Source: Gordonia pseudamarae (GTDB lineage: Bacteria > Actinomycetota > Actinomycetes > Mycobacteriales > Mycobacteriaceae). Taken from it: a stretch of 64,000 nt of DNA. The DNA is taken from assembly GCF_025273675.1 (NCBI RefSeq), contig NZ_CP045809.1, positions 124,001-188,000 on the forward strand, in the 5' to 3' direction. Shown here piece after piece: positions 8,162 through 16,294 of this stretch. A program made the translations under genes and the position numbers. Positions within the stretch are counted from its first letter, which is position 1. Every line of letters starts with the position of its first letter. Below the pieces are notes generated by a model. That model had not been told where the DNA came from. It did no database searches and was given only the letters and a program-made list of their open reading frames with translations.

Positions 8162-8747
8162 GGGTGTTTCCTCCGTCGCTGATCGTTGCGGAAAGTCCGA
8201 TGTACCGGACATCGCAGACAAAGACGTTCCCCTGGTCGTCAGTATCGCTGTACTCCTGGGACAGGATGTACAGGTGGTCACATGATGCGGTATTGGTAGC
8301 GACCGGAACGAGAACTGGCCCGACCCGGCCACTTTCGGTGCTGGTCCAGCCCTCGGGAACTTCCCGGGCGGCATTCACCTGCCCCCAGATCATGTGCACA
8401 GACGGTTGACCGAACGGGGCAGGTCCCGATTCGGAGGTCGCTTCGGTACGCACATACGCGGTGCCCCTGCCCTCACGGTGCTGTGCCCATCTGACTTCGC
8501 TGTCGGCGGTGAAACAACACAGTTCGAAGACGTCTGTGAAATCGGCGGTCGACTCTATGAACGTGGAATGCGACCGGGACGTGTGGCGTGCCATCCGCCA
8601 ACCGCCGTCCCGGTGCTTCACGAACCGCGCCGCCCGGGGTGAGTAGATGAAGCCTACGGCGCCATCGGCGGCCAAGAGACCGGCGGACTCCTCGGCAGTG
8701 AGCCCCGGATGTTCGGTGATCGTGAGGCGCTTGGCGGATTCAGGCAT
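8154..8747 (-). CDS. csx19: Type III-D accessory protein, Csx19-like (TIGR03984)
   Basis: The 197-residue soluble protein lies between two RAMP genes and overlaps both (8 bp at each end). Its start (LLAADGAVGFIYSPRAARFVK), a central acidic and tryptophan-containing part (EVRWAQHREGRGTAYVR) and the YILSQEYSDTDDQGN segment fit the small Csx19/TIGR03984 proteins that accompany type III-D complexes. Similarity is judged by eye and the family is divergent, so context carries much of the assignment. Its function is unknown in the family; it is thought to be a complex-associated subunit. No nuclease motif or membrane segment is visible. Confidence 0.6.
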   Translation of the reverse strand: MPESAKRLTITEHPGLTAEESAGLLAADGAVGFIYSPRAARFVKHRDGGWRMARHTSRSHSTFIESTADFTDVFELCCFTADSEVRWAQHREGRGTAYVRTEATSESGPAPFGQPSVHMIWGQVNAAREVPEGWTSTESGRVGPVLVPVATNTASCDHLYILSQEYSDTDDQGNVFVCDVRYIGLSATISDGGNTHG

Positions 8748-10374
8748 CGATAGTCTCCTGCGATAGTGTGACTATGCGGGTCCAGGACCCCGACAAGGTA
8801 TCCAGGAGTCCCGGATCACCGAGCACGTCGCTGAGCGATTTTCCATTGAAGCCGTCCGCGTGGTCTCCCGGTGGCGACAGGCCGGGATCGGGTTGTTCGG
8901 TCGACGCGGTGCTGCCGTTCGCGAACGCGACCTGTTCGGGGTCAACGGTGAACGCGCCGAGTCCCCGGGTCGTTCCGAATCCGAGGGAGAGCAGACCCGA
9001 GCAGGCGTCGATGAGGGTGAAGAGAACCAATGCGAGTGCCGCATCAACCAGGCCCGGCTGATCGCGTGCGCGACTCCGGAGGCGTGCGATGTCCACGTCG
9101 AGGACGATCGGTGTCCAGTCGGCGTGAGGTTCAATGGTAGAGAAGAGTCGTCCGTCGGCGGTGCCACCCGTCCAACGATCGATACTGTTTCGCGATATGA
9201 CGTCCAGCCATAGACCGTGTTCGTGACAGGCGTTGTTGAAGTCGGTGACCTTGTTGGCGAGTTCAAGGAGGTTGGCGCCATGGGTGGCCCCGGCCTGCAC
9301 GTTGTGTGTGGCAGGTGCCGGACCTTGCATGGCGTCGGCAGCGGCACCGCGGATCGCGTTCCACAGAGACGGCTCGGCACCGGCGGCAGTCCGAACCTCC
9401 CGGCAGGTGAGAACCCCCCGCCGGCCGGGCAGCTCGGGTCTTTGCTCATCAGCGGCCAGACCGAACAGGTCGCCGATGCATGCAAGCCTACGGTCCTTCA
9501 TCTGGTCAATGAACTTTTCATCGATATCCTTGATGCCGGCCGCGACTCGGGCAATTCGCTCGGCGTGTGACCGCAGCATTCCCTTGACCGATGAACCCGG
9601 AATAACCATGTGGATCTTGCCGTCGGCACCCTTCTCGGCGAGGGGACATGCGTTGACGACACCTCCGTCGAGTTCCACCTTGCTCATTACCGCGCCCAGC
9701 GGAGTCCACGGTACGGTGATCCGTAAGGTGCCCGCCGGAATCGGGTCGTCATTGGCGTGCGAGATATTCCGGGTCATCGTCCCGAAGACCGCCGCTTGGA
9801 TCGAATCCTTGGTCAGCGAACGTTCCTTGACTGTGAAGCAGGACAGCAATTTCACCTCACCCAGGCCCTGAGACGTCGCCGCCCCGAGGCTGAATCCGTT
9901 GCTCGACAACTGGTGCACTATCCGGGTTAGATCGTCCAACGCGTCGGCCGCGGAGTACCCGGCCCGGGTTTCGACGATGATTCGTACATCGAAGTCGATG
10001 CCTGACGGAACCAACTGGCGGGTGTACAGATACTGATCGGCAGCAGTACCGAGGTTGCGGTCGATTGCCACCTGAGTGCGCAGTATCAGCGTCGGAGAGT
10101 TTCGGGCGGGTGCGTCGAACACGGTGATGTTGCTGGCCCGGCCGTCGAGAGAATGGACACCGGTTCGACCCCCGGAGCCCCACCCGGTGTCGTCGGCGTC
10201 GGAACCCATCGCCGACCGCAATGCTCCCGCAAGAGAGGTACCCGGAATGGTGATCCGGCCCTGGCCATCGACGAACTGGACCATATCAACCGCATTGCCG
10301 TCGGCGTCGGCACCGATGTGCATCGGGCTCTGTGTGCGCAGCACACCGTCGAGTTCAAAGATAGTGGTGCTCAT
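8740..10374 (-). CDS. Tandem Cas7-Cas7 RAMP fusion (Csm3-like)
   Basis: The 544-residue protein has two Cas7 (Csm3/Cmr4-type) units. Unit 1 (1-190) has MHIGADADGNAVD, ITIPGTSLAGALRS (41-54) and the loop GFSLGAATSQGLGEV (160-174). Unit 2 (about 210-480) has VIPGSSVKGMLRSH (257-270) and LLSLGFGTTRGLGAF (461-475). Asp30 of unit 1 lies where Csm3 carries its target-RNA cleavage Asp. Unit 2 has no clear equivalent (VNACP at 240-244). Cas7 subunits form the backbone that holds crRNA and cuts target RNA at 6-nt steps. The start overlaps the upstream gene in an ATGA junction. The last 60 residues are low complexity. Fusion of two Cas7 copies recalls the route that led to type III-E gRAMP proteins. 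Confidence 0.9.
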   Translation of the reverse strand: MSTTIFELDGVLRTQSPMHIGADADGNAVDMVQFVDGQGRITIPGTSLAGALRSAMGSDADDTGWGSGGRTGVHSLDGRASNITVFDAPARNSPTLILRTQVAIDRNLGTAADQYLYTRQLVPSGIDFDVRIIVETRAGYSAADALDDLTRIVHQLSSNGFSLGAATSQGLGEVKLLSCFTVKERSLTKDSIQAAVFGTMTRNISHANDDPIPAGTLRITVPWTPLGAVMSKVELDGGVVNACPLAEKGADGKIHMVIPGSSVKGMLRSHAERIARVAAGIKDIDEKFIDQMKDRRLACIGDLFGLAADEQRPELPGRRGVLTCREVRTAAGAEPSLWNAIRGAAADAMQGPAPATHNVQAGATHGANLLELANKVTDFNNACHEHGLWLDVISRNSIDRWTGGTADGRLFSTIEPHADWTPIVLDVDIARLRSRARDQPGLVDAALALVLFTLIDACSGLLSLGFGTTRGLGAFTVDPEQVAFANGSTASTEQPDPGLSPPGDHADGFNGKSLSDVLGDPGLLDTLSGSWTRIVTLSQETIDA

Positions 10375-12671
10375 AACACCTCTTCGGGGGCCTGATTGAG
10401 CTGGGCTTGCTTACGGATCGCGTAGATCAGAAACTCCTGAATCGCTGTGACTTTGAGATCGTCGGTGAGCAAAGGCGAATCGTGGGGAACCGGTAGCGCT
10501 GGTGCGGTCCCGGGCGCCGTCGCGGTATCGGTGGCGCCGGGGTTGGACGATTCGGACAAGACCCTCCATATGGAGTCATCGGCTGCCGATTCAAGGGCAC
10601 GGAGTCTCGCCGGGATACCCGGCCAGTCCTTGGTTCGCTTGTCATCGTCCAACCATCGCTCGTAGGCGGTACGTCCCTCACGCGTATGGAGGTTCGCCAC
10701 CAGCGCGCGCAGGGCACCAAGCTGTGTATTGGTGACGGTATTGGGGATATAGGTGTTGCTGATGCCGTCGTCGAGTGCCGCGCGGAGAGCCGCGTCGTCG
10801 ATCTTGGCGCGTAGCCAGGAACTGACCATCGGGCCGATATTCACGGTGCCTGCGGCGTCACCCCAAGGTTCGGCCGGTGTGGGTCGATTGGTTCGCAGGG
10901 GGACGTCCACAGCTGCTGCTCGCAGCCACTGCGGGGCGACACGTATCCGGCCCTTGCCTTCCACCGTACGAACACCTACCGGCGCCGCGTCGAGCGTGGC
11001 CAGATCGGCAACGGTGAGGGCCCTGTCGGCCTTCACGCTGATCACCGATCCCGCGGCCAACCCCAGCACGCTCGGTTTCGGTACACCCCAACGAGTTTGC
11101 CAGCCGTCGATGCGGATCACCGACACACAATTCGGGAAGCTTGCCTCACCTTGTCCGGCTTCGTGTTCCGGTTCGGCGATGGCCAGTGTCGTGCCGGTCA
11201 ACCGGGTGTTGAGCTCGGCGATCAACTGCCCGGCGGTCGGCGCATAGGCGCCGTCCCGGGTCAGAATCGCGTCGGATTCAAGGTAGACCGGAAAACTCTC
11301 ACCCGCGTCGACCGCGGTCCGATGCTCGTCGGGACGCTCCGCGGGTGTCACCGTGAGGGTCGCCGAGCCGTAGTCGTCCTTGCTCGATCGGCCCAGCCGC
11401 ACCGGACGATCCGCGCTGAGAACATCGTCTCGCAGGGAAACGCCCTCGCTGAGATCCAGCTCGGCACGAAGTACTGTTCCCGTTTGTAACGCATTGGTGG
11501 AGAATAAGTTCTCCGGACCCTGCGTCTCGTCGCCGACAACAGCGTGCAGCCGTTGCCGCAGCTCCACCTTCTCCGCAGATATCGACGCACCGTCGGCGGC
11601 CACATAGTGGTCCTGTTCAGGCTTGTTCTTGGGATTGGAGACGTGAAGTCGGGCTATGTTCTCGGCTTTGGGATCGTCGGCTGTCTTGTCGATCGCCAAC
11701 GACGCCGGCCAAGGCACTGAACGGTAGCGATCGACCTCAATCGTCGCATCCGACACCGACAGAAGCGAATCGCGCACGACGTCGTCACCGTCGGTCAGTA
11801 GCGGGAGGACGATCGGTAACAACACCGAGCCGGGAAGCACCGCCTTCGACGTGATGCTGTTCGCGGTTGCCGACGCGTCGATGATGGCAGGCTGCAACAG
11901 TGTGATCCGGATATCGAATTTCCGACCTTGTGCCGCGCCGGACGCTGTGCCGGCAGCGATCGGCCTGCGTTCCGGTCGCGGGACGTTATCGACTTTCGTG
12001 AAGTACTTCTTGAGGTCGTCATCGGTGACACCGACGTCCACCGTCGCCTGGCCGGCGCCGCGCCGCCGATTGCCGCCGACCGCGAACACCAGCTTGGCCG
12101 CACTCCCCAGTAGTAGCAGCGCGGGCCAGTTCCCGTCGACTGTGGAATCCTGCAGTTCCCACATGGCGCTCACCGTCAGGCCGCCGCGTGCGCGTTCCTC
12201 GAATCGCAACATGTCTGCCTTGACGGTTCCCGACTCCCGATCCATAGCCGACGAGGCCCGGATGACGGTCGAGTATTGCGCCAACTCCTTGGCCGTCAGC
12301 TCACCGAAGGAACCGGCCTCGAATTCTTTGTGGAATGCCGCTGTCATCGTGAGCGGCTGTGAGAACAGCGCTGCCGGAATCGGCCGATTGCGACTATGCG
12401 ACGCCGCGGTCTCGTTGTCGGGGATCTTGCTGCCGAAAACGAACGTATGCCACCGATGCCATACTCCGGCGGTGCCTTCGTCGAGTGCGTCGGCGACCTG
12501 TGCAGCGCGGTGCCGGAGCAAGCCCACCAGCGTCTTCGCCGGAACATAGGGCAGACCGAGGTCATCGACGAGCACCGACTGATCAAGGTGTTTGCTGCGG
12601 GAGTAGCCGGCTCCGATAATCCAGTCGGACTCAAACGTGATCGACACGTTGAGCACTGCCGTACCGGTCAT
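10371..12671 (-). CDS. csx10: Cas7-Csx10 fusion RAMP protein
   Basis: The protein has 766 residues. Residues 1-230 form a Cas7-like unit: WIIGAGYSRSKHLDQ (with Asp30), LPYVPAKTLVGLLRH (40-54), and the glycine-rich loop FAVGGNRRRGAGQATV near 205. From about residue 250 the protein resembles Csx10, the Cas5-type subunit of type III-D: FDIRITLLQPAIIDAS, LPGSVLLPIVLPLL, and RPVRLGRSSKDDYG, followed by the helical NTVTNTQLGALRALV part. Csx10 binds the crRNA 5' handle beside Cas10. The long helical tail (about 620-766) could do the job of the small subunit Cas11, for which there is no separate gene; that is speculation. ATGA overlaps join it to cas10 and to the next gene. Confidence 0.85.
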   Translation of the reverse strand: MTGTAVLNVSITFESDWIIGAGYSRSKHLDQSVLVDDLGLPYVPAKTLVGLLRHRAAQVADALDEGTAGVWHRWHTFVFGSKIPDNETAASHSRNRPIPAALFSQPLTMTAAFHKEFEAGSFGELTAKELAQYSTVIRASSAMDRESGTVKADMLRFEERARGGLTVSAMWELQDSTVDGNWPALLLLGSAAKLVFAVGGNRRRGAGQATVDVGVTDDDLKKYFTKVDNVPRPERRPIAAGTASGAAQGRKFDIRITLLQPAIIDASATANSITSKAVLPGSVLLPIVLPLLTDGDDVVRDSLLSVSDATIEVDRYRSVPWPASLAIDKTADDPKAENIARLHVSNPKNKPEQDHYVAADGASISAEKVELRQRLHAVVGDETQGPENLFSTNALQTGTVLRAELDLSEGVSLRDDVLSADRPVRLGRSSKDDYGSATLTVTPAERPDEHRTAVDAGESFPVYLESDAILTRDGAYAPTAGQLIAELNTRLTGTTLAIAEPEHEAGQGEASFPNCVSVIRIDGWQTRWGVPKPSVLGLAAGSVISVKADRALTVADLATLDAAPVGVRTVEGKGRIRVAPQWLRAAAVDVPLRTNRPTPAEPWGDAAGTVNIGPMVSSWLRAKIDDAALRAALDDGISNTYIPNTVTNTQLGALRALVANLHTREGRTAYERWLDDDKRTKDWPGIPARLRALESAADDSIWRVLSESSNPGATDTATAPGTAPALPVPHDSPLLTDDLKVTAIQEFLIYAIRKQAQLNQAPEEVL

Positions 12672-14476
12672 GTCGTCGCCGCCGTAGGTACGGGGTTGTC
12701 GTCGTTCGCCCGGGCGTTACCCTCGACGGTTCCCGCACGGACCACCGCAAGATCCAATGCGGTCACGAACATCGTCGAATCCTTACCCGCGGCGGGGTCG
12801 ATCCGCAGTTCTTCGGCGACGATGCCGGGGATCTGGTTTCCGGACAGGTCGATTCGCGCGCGGACCAACCTGAGCTGATCGGTGACCCCGGCGAGGGTCC
12901 TGGGTTCGGTCAGTGCCGGGCGGAGATCCTGAATCTGCCGACGTGACAGTGTCTTTACCGAGTCGGCCGCATGGTGTTGACCGGGTAGCTGCTCAGCGGG
13001 CCGATCCGCGTCGGGGCGCGGACTCAATTCATCGATGAGTTTCCGGACCTCACCGACCGTCATCAGTTCGCCGTGTTCGTCGTTCACGATGATCGGCTTG
13101 CCTGCGTAGCTGAACACAGGTTTGCCCGGTGCTTCGGCAGTCGTCGGCGGGTTGGTGTCATCGTCCTCGGTCCGTCCTTCCGGGATCGTCATCAGGTCGC
13201 GGATGTCGGCGAGGCCACGTACGGCGGACTCGTACAGCACGAGACTGTCGATGGCCCCCGTCCGGCGTTTCGAATGCTTCTTGGCCGAGGACGTCAGCTC
13301 CTCGGCCAAGGAAATCGAATGGGAAAACGGATGATTTGGCTTGGTGAACACCAAACCGACTGCGAGGCTGAGCTGTTTGGGAACATCGTCGAGGGTGGGC
13401 AGCTTCGCCCGGATATCGTCAAAGGCCGTGATGAACGGTAGTCCTAGCTCGTCGGCCCGTGCGTAGTGGCCGAAATTGGCGACGAGCAGCGCGGCGAACT
13501 CGAAGGCGATTCCCCCATGGGCTGCTGCTGAGATATCGTCGCCGCCTACGATGATCGGCAGGATCGACCTGTTCGGCCACACCGTGCGTCCCTTGTTCTG
13601 ATCGGTCCGGTCGATACCGAGCACGGTGTCGCGGAGCGCCTTCCACGTCAGCTTTTCCAGCGCGTCGGACAGCTCCTTCTGCTTCTCGACGAAGGTGCGA
13701 CCATCCGGATACGTAATCCGCAGGTTGGCGAAGATCTTGCCGATACCGTTGCCGTCGGCATGGATCGCCGCCACCCAGCCGTTGTTGCGCACACCGTCCC
13801 ACATCTGGTCCATCTGCACGGTGCACCGTTTTGCAGTGGTCTGCTCCTCGGATGTGAGGCCGACCTCCTCGCCGTGCAGTTCATTGAGCAGACGCTGCCG
13901 TGCTCCGGTGGCCTTCTCGAATAAGAACTCCGTCACATCAGAGCGGGCCTTCGGATTCTCGCCGACGACCTCCTTCCCGACGGTCGCCGCAGGCAGGCCG
14001 GTGTACGCGCACTGCTCATGAAACGGCAACGTGGGGAACCGGACCGTCGGGGGCAGCCGCTTGGTCCGCTGCTCACGTAGTAATACGTCCGTCTCAAAAA
14101 ATCTGTCTCCGGCGGTCTCGAACCCGGCGTCTATCGGCTCGCTGACACGTCCCCACACGTCGATACCGGTCTTCTCCTCGAGTGCCCGGCGAGTGACGGC
14201 CGTGATGATGGCTCTGCCGTCCTCGGCGGTGTGGACGAGCAGCACGGCGCGGCCGGACGCCTTCACCACGTGCATCACGCTTCGCTTGTCCCGCGCGTTG
14301 TACTCGAACTCGGCGAGGTCGCGGCAGTAGGAGAGGGCGACTCCCCTGATGGCCTCTTCGATCCACACGAACCCGAGCTGCCACACCGCAGCCGAGGCCG
14401 CCACCTGTAGCCGCTGCTTGTTGGTGGCGAAGATGTATCGTTGGTTGGACCCGGTCTCTATGATCACCCAATACAT
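12668..14476 (-). CDS. cas10: Cas10, HD-less, with intact GGDD palm
   Basis: The protein has 602 residues. It starts directly with a palm-type domain (MYWVIIETGSNQRYIFATNK), so there is no N-terminal HD nuclease. The second palm has AAIHADGNGIGKIFAN (236-251), the nucleotide-binding motif, and IIVGGDDISAAAHGG (308-322), the polymerase GGDD at 311-314. Cas10 with GGDD makes cyclic oligoadenylates from ATP when the complex binds target RNA. I see no treble-clef cysteine cluster. Loss of HD means no DNA cutting by Cas10, so defence should rest on RNA cleavage and on signalling to the SAVED effector encoded divergently. It is the first gene of the operon. No strong ribosome site precedes the ATG, which may be close to a transcript start. 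Confidence 0.95.
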   Translation of the reverse strand: MYWVIIETGSNQRYIFATNKQRLQVAASAAVWQLGFVWIEEAIRGVALSYCRDLAEFEYNARDKRSVMHVVKASGRAVLLVHTAEDGRAIITAVTRRALEEKTGIDVWGRVSEPIDAGFETAGDRFFETDVLLREQRTKRLPPTVRFPTLPFHEQCAYTGLPAATVGKEVVGENPKARSDVTEFLFEKATGARQRLLNELHGEEVGLTSEEQTTAKRCTVQMDQMWDGVRNNGWVAAIHADGNGIGKIFANLRITYPDGRTFVEKQKELSDALEKLTWKALRDTVLGIDRTDQNKGRTVWPNRSILPIIVGGDDISAAAHGGIAFEFAALLVANFGHYARADELGLPFITAFDDIRAKLPTLDDVPKQLSLAVGLVFTKPNHPFSHSISLAEELTSSAKKHSKRRTGAIDSLVLYESAVRGLADIRDLMTIPEGRTEDDDTNPPTTAEAPGKPVFSYAGKPIIVNDEHGELMTVGEVRKLIDELSPRPDADRPAEQLPGQHHAADSVKTLSRRQIQDLRPALTEPRTLAGVTDQLRLVRARIDLSGNQIPGIVAEELRIDPAAGKDSTMFVTALDLAVVRAGTVEGNARANDDNPVPTAATT

Positions 14477-14683
14477 CGCGCAGTCGCTGTCCGTTCAGGG
14501 TAGATGTGTCCAGTTGTGCTCCGACCCGGCCATAATATTCGCGTATCGGGGGCGCCGCTGTAGCCCAAAAGGCCGAATCGGACGGTACAGTTCCAGATCT
14601 CGCCACTATGGGTGGAGGATTCAGTGCAGTGAGTGGCATTGCGTTTGGCGTACGGGGCGATGTCGTAACCGAGGAGGCGTTGT
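14477..14683. promoter_or_regulatory. Divergent promoter region between cas10 and the SAVED membrane effector
   Basis: This 207-bp gap must hold promoters for the leftward cas operon and for the rightward effector gene. The effector side ends in a GAGGAGG ribosome site at 14671-14677. No clear operator palindrome was recognised. Head-to-head placement ties expression of the effector to that of cas10. Confidence 0.5.
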
Positions 14684-16063
14684 ATGCGAACAGGCGAGAT
14701 GTGGGTCCTCGCTACGGTGACTGCACTTCTGGTTGTCGTGGGATTACTGGCCCTTGCCTGTTGGCGCTCGAACAGGGTGCGCAGGAGGTTCTATCGCTAC
14801 TATTCGCCAGCACTGTCCACCGCGGCAATCTCGATCCTGGGTGCAGCAACGATCGCGCTGGTCTCCCTGGTCCTCGAGGACTGGTTTCCCGCTCCCGAGG
14901 AGAGTGACAAAGCAGGCAGGACCTGGGTCTGGGAGGCGCAGCCGGTCACCAATGGCATGCGTGTCGTGGTCGCTGTCGCGATGCTGATGCTACTCATCGT
15001 CGCGATCACAGCTCGATCGAGACGCGAACATGGAACGGGCACTTTGTATCACGTTCGCCTCCTACCTGAGGGTGTACGCGACTTCCACCGAGAAGCCGTC
15101 CGGCGAGCCGAAGCGGACCACATGGACTACCGCCGCGCAACCGAGGCCTTCGACATCGCCAAAGGTGAGAGGATCATTGATGTCCGCCGGCAAGTTGAGC
15201 GTATTTCCGTTGAACTGGAGCGCGCGGCGAATGACGACCGATCTGACTCGGGCTCGCGCTATGCGCCCAATATTCTTGCTCCCGCCTCAGTAGGTCTCGG
15301 ATACGGTTGGTCTCCCGAGAGGGGAGCGGTCCTTGTTGATATGAACCGGCGCGAGGGCCGGTTGGAATTACATGACTTTGAGTTTCCGCTCGAACGTAAA
15401 CCGAGGTGGAGGTACCTCCTCCGAGCCAAGTGGGAAAAGATTCTTCACGGGGACTCCACAACCTACAATCCGTGCACTCCCGGTCGCATGGCCGACCCTC
15501 GTGAGAACATGGGAGTGCACCTCGAAATTGTCAAAGAGTTCGGTCCGGGCAGGCGGCTGCCGCCCGATTCGGTCAAGATCGCCCACCTATGTATCAATGT
15601 TTCGGACCAGGTTCGAAATGTTAAGCAGGAGCTTGGATCTCAAGTGACACAAGTGGTCGGCTTCGGCCGCAACGGTCAATTGGCCCCTGCGAAGGTCGTC
15701 GAAGACGGGCAGGTGATGTTCGCGCATATCGATCCAGGTGGCGGAAGGCCGCTGGTGGCGGACTCGGGCGCCGGAATTTCTCTTCAGCGTGTCTGTGAGG
15801 AGTCGGCACTCCACATCCGTAGAATAATCAGCGAATACCCCGAAGCGGCAATTGTGCTGCAGATTCAGGCGCCAAAAACAGTTACCTTCGGAATTGGCTG
15901 GTATCTTGCCAATGCGCCGTTAAGTTCAACGCATTCTGCAGCCAGATATCCGTGGCAGCGGTTGGTTCCGGTCGCGTTCGCCGAAAATCGACTGGTGCCC
16001 ATGCGTGTGCGTTGGGACCAGGTCGATCCGGCCGGCGTCTCTGGCCTAGAATTATCACCGTAG
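14684..16063 (+). CDS. Three-helix membrane protein with SAVED-like sensor domain, putative type III effector
   Basis: The protein has 459 residues; the ATG follows GAGGAGG. Hydrophobic helices lie at about residues 8-27, 45-64 and 92-110, and the remaining 350 residues are soluble and probably cytoplasmic. Residues 394-409 (IQAPKTVTFGIGWYLA) match the C-terminal core of SAVED domains, usually an F/A.P...F.lG pattern. A similar stretch at 196-211 (NILAPASVGLGYGWSP) repeats it, as expected of SAVED, which is two fused CARF-like halves. SAVED domains bind cyclic oligonucleotides in CBASS and type III CRISPR (CalpL, SAVED-CHAT). Head-to-head with a GGDD-positive cas10, this is likely a cOA-gated membrane effector that harms the envelope on infection. 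The SAVED call is by eye and should be tested by structure prediction. Confidence 0.7.
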   Translation: MRTGEMWVLATVTALLVVVGLLALACWRSNRVRRRFYRYYSPALSTAAISILGAATIALVSLVLEDWFPAPEESDKAGRTWVWEAQPVTNGMRVVVAVAMLMLLIVAITARSRREHGTGTLYHVRLLPEGVRDFHREAVRRAEADHMDYRRATEAFDIAKGERIIDVRRQVERISVELERAANDDRSDSGSRYAPNILAPASVGLGYGWSPERGAVLVDMNRREGRLELHDFEFPLERKPRWRYLLRAKWEKILHGDSTTYNPCTPGRMADPRENMGVHLEIVKEFGPGRRLPPDSVKIAHLCINVSDQVRNVKQELGSQVTQVVGFGRNGQLAPAKVVEDGQVMFAHIDPGGGRPLVADSGAGISLQRVCEESALHIRRIISEYPEAAIVLQIQAPKTVTFGIGWYLANAPLSSTHSAARYPWQRLVPVAFAENRLVPMRVRWDQVDPAGVSGLELSP

Positions 16064-16294
16064 TCGGAATCGGTTGCCTGGCGATCCGAAGTCAGTCAGT
16101 ACCCGCGTCCACTCGGACATCTGCGTTGGGTTCGTCGATGTTGCCGGTCTTCGGCGACCTCGACACGGTGCGCGCCGACGCTGATCTGGCGTTGCTGTCG
16201 GCCATCCGTGACCTGGTAACAATCACTATGGACACCACACCATTGAGCACGTGGATCATCCAGGCCGTTACGGTGACGACAGTCGAAGAGGTGT

